A stretch of 64,000 bases of DNA, taken from positions 62,001-126,000 of the forward strand of contig JACJYE010000004.1 of assembly GCA_020636255.1 (NCBI GenBank), given 5' to 3'. Positions within the stretch are counted from its first letter, which is position 1. Each line of letters starts with the position of its first letter. Source of the DNA: Lewinellaceae bacterium. Its GTDB lineage: Bacteria > Bacteroidota > Bacteroidia > Chitinophagales > Saprospiraceae. The translations under genes and the position numbers were made by a program. The notes beneath the pieces were generated by a model. It did no database searches. It saw nothing but the letters and a program-made list of their open reading frames with translations, and was not told the origin of the DNA. Positions 1 to 8,487 of the stretch are shown piece after piece.

Positions 1-512
1 GAGGGCTGGGCCCTGGCGCCTACGAAGACCCCCTGTCACTGGACCGGCGCAATAATACCCGCCTGTACCAAACAGGAGACCTCAGCCTGGAGGCCAACCT
101 GGAATACCGGTTCAATATCTTCTGGATGGTCAACGGCGCGTTTTTCCTGGATGCAGGCAACATCTGGACGCTGGATCGCGATACGAGCCGCTGTGGTTCT
201 CAGTTCCTGCTCCGCCGGCAAAGCTATCCGTGCACCGACGCCGACGGCAATACATACACTTATACGAACGAGCCCTTCTACCGGCAGATCGCCATTGGCG
301 GAGGGTTCGGCCTGAGGCTTGATTTCTCTTACTTCATCCTGCGGCTCGATATGGGTGTGAAGCTGCGACACGCCAACCCTTCGCCTTATGTAGAGGGTGC
401 TAACAACTGGAAAAATTACTGGTTTCGCGATTTCAGGGACGATGGCGGGCGCACGGGCCTGAGGGCTGTGGATGTCATCAACTTTAACCTCGGTTTTGGG
501 TATCCCTTCTAA
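1..512 (+). CDS. Omp85/BamA-TamA-type outer membrane barrel protein, C-terminal end only
   Basis: Only the last ~170 codons are present; the reading frame is open from base 3 and the 5' end lies outside the window. The visible part has alternating hydrophobic/polar beta-strand character, with stretches such as LEANLEYRF and FFLDAGNIW that are typical of the last strands of BamA/TamA (surface antigen D15) barrels. It ends in an aromatic residue (GFGYPF), the usual outer-membrane insertion signal. Members of this family insert or translocate proteins at the outer membrane. Without the POTRA region I cannot tell BamA from the TamA/TamL-like proteins of Bacteroidota. It converges with nth, leaving two bases between the stop codons. 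Confidence 0.75.
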   Translation, partial: GLGPGAYEDPLSLDRRNNTRLYQTGDLSLEANLEYRFNIFWMVNGAFFLDAGNIWTLDRDTSRCGSQFLLRRQSYPCTDADGNTYTYTNEPFYRQIAIGGGFGLRLDFSYFILRLDMGVKLRHANPSPYVEGANNWKNYWFRDFRDDGGRTGLRAVDVINFNLGFGYPF

Positions 513-514
513 CG

Positions 515-1159
515 TTAGCTAAACAGCGACTTTCGGCCGTAATCCTTGCAGATGGGGCACTTCAGCGGGTCGTGCCCACGTGCAGGGCAGTATTGCCGGC
601 CGAAATAGATGATCTGCAGGTGCAGCTTGTTCCACTTCTCACGAGGAAAAAGCTGTTTGAGGTCAGCTTCCGTCTTCTCCACGTTCTTGCCCGTACTCAG
701 CCCCCACCTATAGGCCAGCCGGTGAATATGGGTGTCAACCGGAAATGCAGGAACACCGAACGCCTGCGACATGACCACCGAAGCCGTTTTATGCCCTACA
801 CCGGGCAGGGCTTCCAGCTCTTCAAAACTTTGGGGCACCTTCCCCTTATACTGCTCCACCAATATCCCGGACAGGCGGGAGATCGCCTCCGATTTGCGCG
901 GCGCCAGCCCGCAGGGGCGGATCACTTCCCTGATCTCTTCCACCTCCAGGCGGGCCATGTCAAAGGGGTTGTCGGCCATTTCGAAGAGGATAGGCGTCAC
1001 TTTATTGACCCGCTCGTCGGTACATTGCGCCGAAAGCAGGACGGCGACAAGCAGGGTATACGGATCCTGGTGTTGCAGGGGGATAGGTACTTCCGGATAC
1101 AGTTCTTCCAGAATATCGGCTATGGCGGCGGCTTTTTCCTTTCGGCTCAGGCGTTTCAT
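515..1159 (-). CDS. nth: Endonuclease III (DNA glycosylase/AP lyase), atypical Fe-S loop
   Basis: A 214-residue protein of normal family length that removes oxidised pyrimidines and nicks the abasic site in base excision repair. The helix-hairpin-helix LPGVGHKTA lies at about residues 118-126 with the catalytic lysine K124, and the catalytic aspartate is D142 in FPVDTHIHR. The C-terminal iron-sulfur loop is odd: cysteines are seen at 191, 201 and 204 (C-x9-C-x2-C), but the expected fourth cysteine about six residues later is absent and the protein ends KDYGRKSLFS. It sits eight bases after purM on the same strand, so it is probably cotranscribed with it. Confidence 0.93.
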   Translation of the reverse strand: MKRLSRKEKAAAIADILEELYPEVPIPLQHQDPYTLLVAVLLSAQCTDERVNKVTPILFEMADNPFDMARLEVEEIREVIRPCGLAPRKSEAISRLSGILVEQYKGKVPQSFEELEALPGVGHKTASVVMSQAFGVPAFPVDTHIHRLAYRWGLSTGKNVEKTEADLKQLFPREKWNKLHLQIIYFGRQYCPARGHDPLKCPICKDYGRKSLFS

Positions 1160-1167
1160 CTGGTTGT

Positions 1168-2343
1168 TTAGCGGTATACAAAATGCCCGTGAGGGCTGAA
1201 CACTTCAACGGATGCTCCCTGCCCCTGCTCTACCCTGCCGATTATCCGTGCATCGATAAGGAAGGCCCGGGCGATGTCGACTGCCCTTTCAGCAAAAGCT
1301 TCCGGCAGGTAAACCTCCAGCCTGTGGCCCATATTGAACACCTGGTACATTTCGCTCCAATCCGTGCCAGATTCCTCCCGGATCAGCTGGAATAAGGGCG
1401 GAATGGGAAAGAGGTTATCCTTGATGACAGCTTTGTCGCTGATGAATTTCAGCACCTTCGACTGGCCGCCACCGGTATTGTGGATAAGCCCGTGGATGTG
1501 CGGTTTTAATTCATCCAGCAACTGTTTCAAAACCGGCAGGTAAGTGCGCGTTGGCGAAAGGACGAGCTTGCCTGCCGCCACTTCCCGCCCCCCTACATCA
1601 ACAAGGCTTGTCAGCTTTTTACTGCCTACATAAACCACATCTTCGGAGGTGTTGCTATCGTAACTATCCGGGTATATGCTGGCATAAGCGTGGGAAAATA
1701 CGTCGTGGCGGGCAGAAGTGAGGCCGTTGCTGCCCATGCCTCCGTTGTAGGCATTTTCGTAGATAGCCTGCCCGTACGACGCCAGGCCGACGATTACATC
1801 ACCGGCCTGAATGTCGTTGACGACCAGGCTGGAGCGTTTCAAACGGGCAAATGCCGTATACCCTACATCGATGGTCCGTACGATATCACCCACATCGGCG
1901 GTTTCGCCCCCGGCGAGGTGGATACGGGTGCCGTATTCGGCCATCTTTTCCGCAAAGCGCACCGTATAATTGATAATGGTGCTGATCACTTCTCCCGGTA
2001 TGAGGTTTTTATTCCTGCCAATAGTGGAAGACAGGATGATATCGTCTGTGCAGCCGACGCAGGCCATGTCGTCGAGGTTCATCACGATAGCATCCTGAGC
2101 GATGCCTTCCCAGACGGACAGGTCGCCGGTCTCCTTCCAGTACATGTAGGCCAGGCTACCCTTGGTACCGGCAGTATCGGCGTGCATGATGTTGCAGTAG
2201 TCGGGATCTCCGGCGGCAATGTCGGGCAGTATCTTGCAAAAAGCATTGGGATAGAGCCCTTTATCCAGGCCCTTGATGGCCGCATGCACTTCCTCTTTGG
2301 AAGCGGACACACCGCGTTTTCCGTATTTGGACTGGTCCGGCAT
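1168..2343 (-). CDS. purM: PurM-like AIR synthase (phosphoribosylformylglycinamidine cyclo-ligase)
   Basis: A 391-residue ATP-dependent enzyme predicted to close the imidazole ring of AIR in purine synthesis. The PurM/PurL-type signatures are visible: DDMACVG in the N-terminal domain, HLAGGETADVGD, and GSNGLTSAR in the glycine-rich region. It is longer than E. coli PurM (345 residues), as expected for the Bacteroidota form. The open frame extends upstream to 2547, but the ATG at 2343 is preferred: it follows an AAAGGAAA ribosome-binding site, a TACCTTTG promoter box lies 24 bases upstream, and the extension has no conserved character. nth follows after eight bases. Confidence 0.85.
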   Translation of the reverse strand: MPDQSKYGKRGVSASKEEVHAAIKGLDKGLYPNAFCKILPDIAAGDPDYCNIMHADTAGTKGSLAYMYWKETGDLSVWEGIAQDAIVMNLDDMACVGCTDDIILSSTIGRNKNLIPGEVISTIINYTVRFAEKMAEYGTRIHLAGGETADVGDIVRTIDVGYTAFARLKRSSLVVNDIQAGDVIVGLASYGQAIYENAYNGGMGSNGLTSARHDVFSHAYASIYPDSYDSNTSEDVVYVGSKKLTSLVDVGGREVAAGKLVLSPTRTYLPVLKQLLDELKPHIHGLIHNTGGGQSKVLKFISDKAVIKDNLFPIPPLFQLIREESGTDWSEMYQVFNMGHRLEVYLPEAFAERAVDIARAFLIDARIIGRVEQGQGASVEVFSPHGHFVYR

Positions 2344-2366
2344 AATTTCCTTTTTCTTTAGGGCTG

Positions 2367-2374
2367 CAAAGGTA
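2367..2374 (-). promoter_or_regulatory. Probable -7 box TACCTTTG for purM-nth
   Basis: On the minus strand the sequence reads TACCTTTGCA, an exact match to the Bacteroidota -7 consensus TAnnTTTG. It lies 23 bases before the purM ATG. No clear TTG was found at the -33 position. Confidence 0.5.
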
Positions 2375-2618
2375 GCTATTATTTCAGGAAAGCTAACCCC
2401 GAAACGCATGCGTAAGCAGGGTTCAAAACATGGATCACGCGAATTAGGGGCTAAAGAAGAAGGTGATGGTGTAATGAGAAGAATCCGGAAAGCCCAGGCT
2501 TGGCCTGTTAGAGCCTGGCTTGTATCAAGTATTCGGTGTTTTTCCACAAATCATCACACAAAAGCCCCATTAATTAGAGATTTAACAAATTTCTTTAGGT
2601 GTAATTGAGTGGCAATTC

Positions 2619-2626
2619 TATATTTG
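2619..2626 (+). promoter_or_regulatory. Probable -7 box TATATTTG for the M23 peptidase gene
   Basis: The box is an exact match to TAnnTTTG followed by GC, as is common in this phylum. It lies 83 bases upstream of the GTG start. There is no good TTG at the right distance, so this rests on the -7 box alone. Confidence 0.42.
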
Positions 2627-2709
2627 CATGCACGGCAATTTAAAAGAAAGAGAGAAGCATTCCCATGTACATCGTTTTCAACGCGATTGTTTAACCAAAT
2701 CAAGAAACA

Positions 2710-4062
2710 GTGGAATTGCCAGAGTCACTTAAGAAGTTCTTTAACAAGAATCGGAATTATTTAAAAATCGGCGCCTACGGGCTTTCAGGCCTGTTACTCA
2801 CCGGAGCGCTTTACTACTTCAGTTCCGGCATAAAAAGCCAACTCCAGGCATCGCTAGTAGCTGCAGAAGCTCCCCGTGAACTGGGGGCCTTCCCGGTCAC
2901 GGTGCCCACCATTAAATACGGTTTTGCACTCGATACCTTCCAGGTTTTCGAGCGTACGGTCCAGTCCGGCCAGGTATTGGGCGACATCCTTACCCAGCAG
3001 AAGGTGGACTACCCTTCCATTCAGAAGCTCGTCGATAATTCGGCAGGCGTGTTCGACGTGCGGCAGTTCCGTGTCGGAAAGCCTTATACCATATTGGCCA
3101 AGGACAGCCTCCAGACGGCGGATTACCTGGTTTACGAGCCCAACGTCTACGAGTACCTCGTGTTCCACCTGAAAGGTGAAATGGAGGTAGAACGCGTGGA
3201 GCGGGAAGTGACGACAGAGGTTAAAACCGCGGCCGGCACGCTGGAAACCTCTCTGTGGAATGCCATCGTAGGCCAGGGCCTGACGTACGACCTGGCGGAT
3301 AAGATGGAAGATGCCCTGCAGTGGTCTATCGACTTCCACCACCTGCAGAATGGCGACGAATTCAAGCTGGTCTACGACCAGAAATACATCGAAGGAGAGC
3401 CTGTCGGCATTGGCAAAGTGCACGCCGCCTATTACAAAACCGGCAATACGGAATACAACGCGATCTATTACGATAACGGTAAGGAGTCGGGGTATTATGA
3501 CCTGGAAGGCCGCCCAATGAAGCGTGGCTTTCTCAAAGCGCCGGTCAAGTTTTCCCGCATTTCTTCCTATTACAACCTCAACCGTTTCCATCCCATCCTG
3601 AAGCGGGTACGCCCCCATTTTGGCACCGATTATGCCGCACCTTACGGCACGCCGATCTACGCTGTCGGCGACGGCGTAGTAGAAAAAGCTTCCTATACCA
3701 ACGGCAATGGGAATTTCGTGAAGATCAGGCATGACGGCACTTACCAGACACAGTACCTGCACATGCAGAAATTCGGCCCCGGCATTCACACCGGAGTTCA
3801 CGTCAAGCAGGGCCAGGTCATTGGTTATGTCGGGTCGACAGGTTTGGCAACAGGCCCTCACGTCTGTTTCCGCTTCTGGAAGAACGGCCAGCAGGTCAAC
3901 CACCTCAATCTGAAATTCCCGCCGGCGAAGCCACTGCCCGACGCTGATATGCCCGCTTTCACGGCATTGCGTGATCAGTATATCAAACAGATGGGAGCTG
4001 CCAGGCCGGCTAAGATTAGCGAAGAAGAACAGGGCAGCGAGGGGCAGAAGGGGAATCCCTGA
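2710..4062 (+). CDS. Membrane-anchored M23-family peptidase (LytM domain)
   Basis: A 450-residue putative murein endopeptidase or division/envelope factor. A single hydrophobic segment at about residues 20-40 anchors it to the inner membrane. A middle region of about 250 residues resembles the linkers before LytM domains, and the M23 domain covers about 290-410. Zinc-site residues H303 and D307 (HFGTD) and the active-site H351 (YLHM) are present. The usual H-x-H motif reads H384-V-C386, so the position of the second histidine, normally a zinc ligand, is a cysteine. The start is GTG at 2710: an in-frame stop lies at 2692 and no ATG precedes the domain. It ends ten bases from convergent yqgE. 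Confidence 0.88.
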   Translation: MELPESLKKFFNKNRNYLKIGAYGLSGLLLTGALYYFSSGIKSQLQASLVAAEAPRELGAFPVTVPTIKYGFALDTFQVFERTVQSGQVLGDILTQQKVDYPSIQKLVDNSAGVFDVRQFRVGKPYTILAKDSLQTADYLVYEPNVYEYLVFHLKGEMEVERVEREVTTEVKTAAGTLETSLWNAIVGQGLTYDLADKMEDALQWSIDFHHLQNGDEFKLVYDQKYIEGEPVGIGKVHAAYYKTGNTEYNAIYYDNGKESGYYDLEGRPMKRGFLKAPVKFSRISSYYNLNRFHPILKRVRPHFGTDYAAPYGTPIYAVGDGVVEKASYTNGNGNFVKIRHDGTYQTQYLHMQKFGPGIHTGVHVKQGQVIGYVGSTGLATGPHVCFRFWKNGQQVNHLNLKFPPAKPLPDADMPAFTALRDQYIKQMGAARPAKISEEEQGSEGQKGNP

Positions 4063-4072
4063 TTTTCCGCAG

Positions 4073-4630
4073 TCAGTTCAGGTTGGTACCTTCAGGCATC
4101 TCCGCGATGACGGTATACGCATCTCCTTTGTTGTACATGGCCTGCCGCCAGAGATCATCGGGTTTGGTCTTGAACAGGTAATTGGCATCCATGTCTACGA
4201 TCACCCAGGAGCCATATATCATTTCGTCTTTGAGCTGCCCATCTGTCCAGCCGGAATAACCGAGGAAAAAGCGAATATTGGCAGGCTGAACCAGTTGAGA
4301 AGAAATAAGGAACTTGAGCTTTTCGAAATCGCCGCCGAAATATACGCCGTTGGATATTTTTGTACTGTCATCCAATAAATTACCGACGTTGTGGACATAA
4401 TGGATGGTATCTGTCTGGACCGGGCCACCGAAATACACCTCTGAGTCGAATTCGGGAAAATCTTCGATCAGCTCATCGATCCGCATATTCAAAGGCTTGT
4501 TCATGATAAAGCCCAGGCTGCCTTCCTTATTGTGCTCGCACAACAGGACAGCCGTCCGCTTAAAATTGGGATCCAGCATGAACGGCTCTGCCAGCAGTAC
4601 TTTTCCACCCCTGACTTCGTCTTCTACCAT
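4073..4630 (-). CDS. yqgE: YqgE/AlgH family protein
   Basis: A 185-residue protein of the DUF179 (YqgE/AlgH) family, normal in length. Family motifs are visible: GKVLLAEPFM near the N terminus, LGFIMNKP at about 40-47, VYFGGPVQTD at about 65-74 and FLGYSGW in the C-terminal third. The cellular role of the family is not settled. The gene stands alone on the minus strand, convergent with the M23 gene. About 105 bases separate it from the end of upstream fabD. Confidence 0.92.
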   Translation of the reverse strand: MVEDEVRGGKVLLAEPFMLDPNFKRTAVLLCEHNKEGSLGFIMNKPLNMRIDELIEDFPEFDSEVYFGGPVQTDTIHYVHNVGNLLDDSTKISNGVYFGGDFEKLKFLISSQLVQPANIRFFLGYSGWTDGQLKDEMIYGSWVIVDMDANYLFKTKPDDLWRQAMYNKGDAYTVIAEMPEGTNLN

Positions 4631-4735
4631 ATCACTCTTATTTGACCCTTATGTGACGATAAATATCATTCCTTCCCAAAATATATGCAACTCTGCCGGC
4701 TATTTATTCTGTAGTCAGGATCCAGCATCCAGGTG

Positions 4736-5614
4736 TTAAAGAGCACTGGCCGGGAATTTCCGGTCCAATTTTTTGACCAACCCTTGCAGCGTAGTGCCGT
4801 TCCCACCGACTTCAATGAACTCCGTCACGCCGTCTCTGATCATATTTGCCATCGTTTGGGTCCAGCGCACCGGAGCGGTGAGTTGTTCGATGAGGTTTTC
4901 CTTGATGCGATCCGGGTTTAGTTCCGGCATAGCATTGACGTTCTGGTATACCGGGCAGGCGGGCCTGCTGAAGCTCGTTTGTTCGATAGCTGCCTGCAGC
5001 TCTTCTTTCGCGGGCTGCATCAATGGTGAATGGAAAGCCCCGCCGACCTGCAGGATGACCGCGCGGCGCGCGCCGGCTTCCTGAAGTCTTGCCACAGCGG
5101 CTTCCACCCCTTTTACCGTGCCCGAGATGACCAGCTGTCCCGGGCTGTTGTAATTGGCCGGGACCACCACATCGTCCACATCTGCGCAGGCCTGCTCGAC
5201 AATCTCGTCATCGAGCCCGAGGATGGCGGCCATTGTGCTTTCTACCTGCTCGCAAGCCTTCTGCATGGCCTGGGCCCGGCTGTAAACCAGGCGAAGCGCA
5301 TCTTCAAATGTCAAGGCGCCTGCGGCGGTTAGCGCGGAAAACTCGCCAAGCGAATGCCCGGCCACCACGTCGGGCTGAAAAGCAGCACCGGCCAAACGGG
5401 CTTTAACGATAGAGTGCAGAAAGATAGCCGGCTGGGTGATCCTGGTCTGTTTGAGGCCCTCGGCATTGCCTTCAAACATGACGTCCGTGAGGCGGAACCC
5501 CAAAATTTCGTTGGCCTGTTCCATGATCTCACGCGCAAGGGCGCTGCTCTCGTACAGGTCTTTGCCCATTCCTTCAAACTGTGCTCCCTGCCCGGGAAAA
5601 ACGTATGCCTTCAT
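4736..5614 (-). CDS. fabD: Malonyl-CoA:ACP transacylase
   Basis: A 292-residue cytoplasmic enzyme that moves malonyl groups from CoA to acyl carrier protein for fatty-acid elongation. The oxyanion motif GQGAQ is at residues 8-12, the nucleophile is S88 in GHSLGE, R113 is positioned to bind the malonyl carboxylate, and the catalytic histidine is H195 in AFHSPL. Length and domain order are standard. It starts 65 bases after folE on the same strand, so read-through from folE is possible. No other fab genes are adjacent. Confidence 0.95.
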   Translation of the reverse strand: MKAYVFPGQGAQFEGMGKDLYESSALAREIMEQANEILGFRLTDVMFEGNAEGLKQTRITQPAIFLHSIVKARLAGAAFQPDVVAGHSLGEFSALTAAGALTFEDALRLVYSRAQAMQKACEQVESTMAAILGLDDEIVEQACADVDDVVVPANYNSPGQLVISGTVKGVEAAVARLQEAGARRAVILQVGGAFHSPLMQPAKEELQAAIEQTSFSRPACPVYQNVNAMPELNPDRIKENLIEQLTAPVRWTQTMANMIRDGVTEFIEVGGNGTTLQGLVKKLDRKFPASAL

Positions 5615-5679
5615 AGTAACAATAAAAGTTGTTATAAACTGGTAATTCGTTTTTTATCTTTTAACCGAGCTTCCGCACT

Positions 5680-6276
5680 TCAGTGGAGTTTGGAGCCGAT
5701 CAGGTTCAGGAATTCGTTCCTCGTCTCCACCCGCTGAAATTCACCGGTGAAAGCAGAAGTGGTCGTCACCGAATTTTGTTTCTGCACCCCCCGCATCATC
5801 ATACACATATGCCGGGCTTCGATGACGACAGCGGCGCCTAGTGGGTTCAGCGTATCCTGTATGCAATGAAGGATCTGGTCGGTCAGGCGTTCCTGTACCT
5901 GTAAGCGTCGCGAAAAGACATCGATCACCCGCGGTATTTTGCTCAGGCCTACAATATAGCCATTGGGAATGTAAGCTACATGTGCATTACCGAAGAAAGG
6001 CAGTATATGATGCTCGCAAAGGGAATAGAGTTCGATATCTTTCACGAGCACCATTTCACTGTATTCCTCGCGAAACATAGCTGACCGCAGGATGGCCTCT
6101 GCGTCCTGATGGTATCCCTGGGTCAGAAATTGCATGGCTTTGGCGGCGCGCTCGGGCGTCTTGGCAAGGCCCTCTCTGGAAATATCTTCTCCCACCAGGC
6201 TCAGGATGCCTTCGAAATTGCCTACCAGGTCCTGCATAAGCTCGATGTGGTTCTCCTCGGATTTAATAACTGGCAT
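5680..6276 (-). CDS. folE: GTP cyclohydrolase I
   Basis: A 198-residue enzyme that opens the GTP imidazole ring to give dihydroneopterin triphosphate for folate or pterin synthesis. Zinc ligands C87 and H90 (SLCEHHILPF) and C158 (HMCMMMRG) have the same spacing as in E. coli FolE, and NGYIVGLSKIPRV is the typical core. The open frame runs up to 6384, but the extension encodes a nonconserved hydrophobic stretch. The ATG at 6276 gives normal family length, and a TACTTTTG box lies upstream. Confidence 0.95.
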   Translation of the reverse strand: MPVIKSEENHIELMQDLVGNFEGILSLVGEDISREGLAKTPERAAKAMQFLTQGYHQDAEAILRSAMFREEYSEMVLVKDIELYSLCEHHILPFFGNAHVAYIPNGYIVGLSKIPRVIDVFSRRLQVQERLTDQILHCIQDTLNPLGAAVVIEARHMCMMMRGVQKQNSVTTTSAFTGEFQRVETRNEFLNLIGSKLH

Positions 6277-6362
6277 GTAGTAAAATTTATGAACTAAAAA
6301 AATCACCCAGATATAACAGCCGGAAAAGCCAGTGGTTGAAAAAACGGCCCAGGTAGTAAGCA

Positions 6363-6370
6363 CAAAAGTA
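6363..6370 (-). promoter_or_regulatory. Possible -7 box TACTTTTG for folE
   Basis: Minus-strand TACTTTTG matches TAnnTTTG and lies 86 bases upstream of the chosen folE start, inside the extended open frame. This supports the shorter start. No -33 TTG at the expected spacing was found. Confidence 0.35.
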
Positions 6371-6534
6371 CAAATCATGGGCATTTCTGCCTTAAAAAAG
6401 TGAAATAAGCGAATAGCAGGCGGCTCCCGTCTAAATAATTGCCTTCCCCATCCGCCGCCGCCATAACTTTATGCCAAAGGAAAATTTAGAGGCCTGATGA
6501 ATAATTGCTATTTTGGCTTTGGCAATGAAGCAGC

Positions 6535-6646
6535 GTTCAAAAAATAAGTTCTCCATCAGAGATTTTGCGATGTGGCTAGTCTTCCAGCTTTCCAGAGCTT
6601 CCAGCATGCGCTACATCGTAAAATCGTCGAACTTGTTTTTTGTTTG
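6535..6646 (+). repeat. Dispersed palindromic element, copy A
   Basis: The element starts GTTCAAAAAATAAG and ends with an ACTTGTTTTTTG-type arm. Inner arms GATTTTGCGATGT (6561-6573) and ACATCGTAAAATC (6613-6625) pair at 12 of 13 positions. The loop contains GTCTTCCAGCTT, which also occurs on the opposite strand of copy B at 63501-63600. A half copy lies at 24302-24352. It probably forms a stem-loop in the leader of the downstream kinase transcript. Confidence 0.8.
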
Positions 6647-6671
6647 TTAGTTATCCGCAGGAAGAAGGTAG

Positions 6672-7739
6672 ATGGATACACTGGTCCGAAAAAATAACCC
6701 GATGGGGCGTCTGTTCAGCTTCTTTACCAGAAGGGTGGTTTACCACGCTCTTTTCTGGGCCCTTCTTTTGGTGCTGCTTACCCTTTTTGAAGAAAGCCCG
6801 GGCAAGGGCTTTTTCTTCACCCTAAGCAATGAACTGATCAACCTGTTCTTTTACGGGCTGATCGTCTATTTCAACCTGTTCTACCTCATCCCCAATTACC
6901 TGACCAAAAAACGGTTCCTGACGTATTGCGGCCTGCTGATCGCCGCAACGCTGGTCATTACGCCACTGAAAATGCTGGCGCTGTACTTTAAATTCTCAGG
7001 CCACCCCGGCGCACAGGATAACCTGCTCCGCAATATGAACTGGTATTTCCTGGTCACTTTCCTGATCGCCAGCTCCTCCACTATCTTTAAGATCATAACA
7101 GACTGGGCACGCCACCTCCGGGAGAAACAGGAACTTCAGACCCAAACCATGCAGTCGGAGCTGCGCTTCCTGAAATCCCAGATCAACCCTCATTTCCTGT
7201 TCAACACCCTGAACAATCTTTACGCCCTGACCCTGAAAAAATCGGACCAGGCCCCTGAAATAGTCCTGAAGCTTTCGGAGATGATGCGTTACATGCTCTA
7301 TGAGTGCAACGAAAAACGCGTCCCGCTGAGCAAAGAGATCAACTACATCCGCAATTACCTCGACCTGGAACGCCTGCGGCAGGGCAAAAATGTAGAGATC
7401 AATTTCGAGGTGAGCGGCGAGGCCCAGGACCAGAAGATCGCCCCCCTCATGTTTATTCCCTTCCTGGAAAACAGTTTCAAACACGGGCTGAACAACCACC
7501 TTACCAAGGGGTTCGTTAATATGAGGCTGCTGGTGGACAACAACCAGGTCCATTTCTATATCGAGAACAGCAAGCCGGATACCCCGCCAAAGCAGGATAG
7601 CCGCCGCCCAAGCGGAGGCATCGGCCTGGTCAACATCCACCGGCGGCTCAACCTGTTATACCCCAACCAATACCAGCTGGATATCGAAGATTCGCCCAAG
7701 GCCTATGCAGTGAACCTGCAGATCAACCTTGACAACTAA
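6672..7739 (+). CDS. LytS/YehU-type membrane sensor histidine kinase
   Basis: A 355-residue kinase with about four transmembrane segments in residues 25-140, a short coiled linker, the His_kinase domain with phospho-acceptor H174 in NPHFLFNTLNNLYAL, and a C-terminal HATPase-like domain (PLMFIPFLENSFKHG, then GGIGLVNIHRRL). It lacks an extracytoplasmic sensor domain, so the signal is probably sensed in the membrane. The partner response regulator starts 17 bases downstream. A palindromic repeat lies just upstream. Confidence 0.9.
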   Translation: MDTLVRKNNPMGRLFSFFTRRVVYHALFWALLLVLLTLFEESPGKGFFFTLSNELINLFFYGLIVYFNLFYLIPNYLTKKRFLTYCGLLIAATLVITPLKMLALYFKFSGHPGAQDNLLRNMNWYFLVTFLIASSSTIFKIITDWARHLREKQELQTQTMQSELRFLKSQINPHFLFNTLNNLYALTLKKSDQAPEIVLKLSEMMRYMLYECNEKRVPLSKEINYIRNYLDLERLRQGKNVEINFEVSGEAQDQKIAPLMFIPFLENSFKHGLNNHLTKGFVNMRLLVDNNQVHFYIENSKPDTPPKQDSRRPSGGIGLVNIHRRLNLLYPNQYQLDIEDSPKAYAVNLQINLDN

Positions 7740-7756
7740 TTCATAAACAAGTTATC

Positions 7757-8485
7757 ATGATAAATGTACTCATTGTCGACGACGAGCCGCTGGCTCAGGA
7801 TGTTTTGGAAACCTATATCGAAAAGATCCCGGAACTGCACCTGGTGCAAAAATGCAGCAATGCGCTGGAGGCCAACGAGGCCCTCAAAAACCACGATGTC
7901 GACCTGATGTTCCTGGATATTCAAATGCCGCAGCTCACCGGCGTCGACTTCCTGAAGACCCTCACCAAACCACCACTTGTCGTTTTCACTACTGCCTACC
8001 CCAATTACGCCATTGAAGGATTCGAGCTAAACGCATTGGACTACCTCCTTAAGCCGATATCTCTGGAGCGCTTCATGAAAGCTGTCAATAAGGCCATCGA
8101 GCAGATCGAACTCCACAGCAAGGAGGCCGCGCCTGCACCCGGTGAAGAAAGCGGCCCTGACTTCATCTTCGTCAAGGCAGACAAAAAGCTGGTGAAGGTC
8201 AACTTCGCGGAGGTCGTTTACATCGAAGGGCTGAAGGATTATGTGATCATCCGAATGGAAAACAGCCGTGTCATTACCCTGCAAACGATGAAAAGCCTGG
8301 AAGAAAAACTGCCTCCGGGCATGTTCCGCCGCATCCACCGCTCCTATATCGTCAATGTCAATAAGATCGAGGCTATCGTTGGGAATATGGTAGAAGTAAT
8401 GGAAAAGAACCAGGCTAAACACCTCCCGATCGGCAAGAACTACCGGGACGAGCTACTGGACCTGGTCAACAAGAACCGGCTCTAG
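7757..8485 (+). CDS. LytTR-family response regulator
   Basis: A 242-residue regulator with an N-terminal receiver domain (acidic pocket D8-D9, phospho-acceptor D54 in FLDIQMP, lysine in LLKP) and a C-terminal LytTR DNA-binding domain (FIFVKADKKLVKV, YIEGLKDYVII, RIHRSYIVN). It is the cognate partner of the preceding kinase. The receiver-LytTR order and length are standard for Bacteroidota. Its target genes cannot be read from the sequence. Confidence 0.93.
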   Translation: MINVLIVDDEPLAQDVLETYIEKIPELHLVQKCSNALEANEALKNHDVDLMFLDIQMPQLTGVDFLKTLTKPPLVVFTTAYPNYAIEGFELNALDYLLKPISLERFMKAVNKAIEQIELHSKEAAPAPGEESGPDFIFVKADKKLVKVNFAEVVYIEGLKDYVIIRMENSRVITLQTMKSLEEKLPPGMFRRIHRSYIVNVNKIEAIVGNMVEVMEKNQAKHLPIGKNYRDELLDLVNKNRL

Positions 8486-8487
8486 GC

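Larger units (their letters stand above)
2344..2709. other. Divergent intergenic region, purM / M23 peptidase
   Basis: This 366-bp spacer separates the divergent purM and M23 genes. It holds a -7-like box for each gene and an imperfect hairpin (about 2490-2520, arms AGCC-AGGCT/AGCCTGGCT with a one-base bulge) of unknown role. No gene or known RNA motif was recognised. Confidence 0.5.
6277..6671. other. Intergenic region folE / LytS with palindromic repeat
   Basis: This 395-bp divergent spacer has no convincing gene. It contains the possible folE -7 box and one copy of a dispersed palindromic element (6535-6646) that ends about 25 bases before the histidine kinase start. Confidence 0.5.

Noticed and set aside
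2490..2520. Imperfect hairpin as a purine riboswitch
   Set aside because: It is outside the short purM leader, and no purine-riboswitch core sequence is present.
2344..2547. N-terminal extension of purM to an upstream ATG
   Set aside because: The added 68 residues are not conserved in character and would overlap the TACCTTTG promoter box; the ATG at 2343 has a better ribosome-binding site.
6277..6384. N-terminal extension of folE
   Set aside because: The extension would be a hydrophobic segment unknown in FolE, and a -7 box lies within it.
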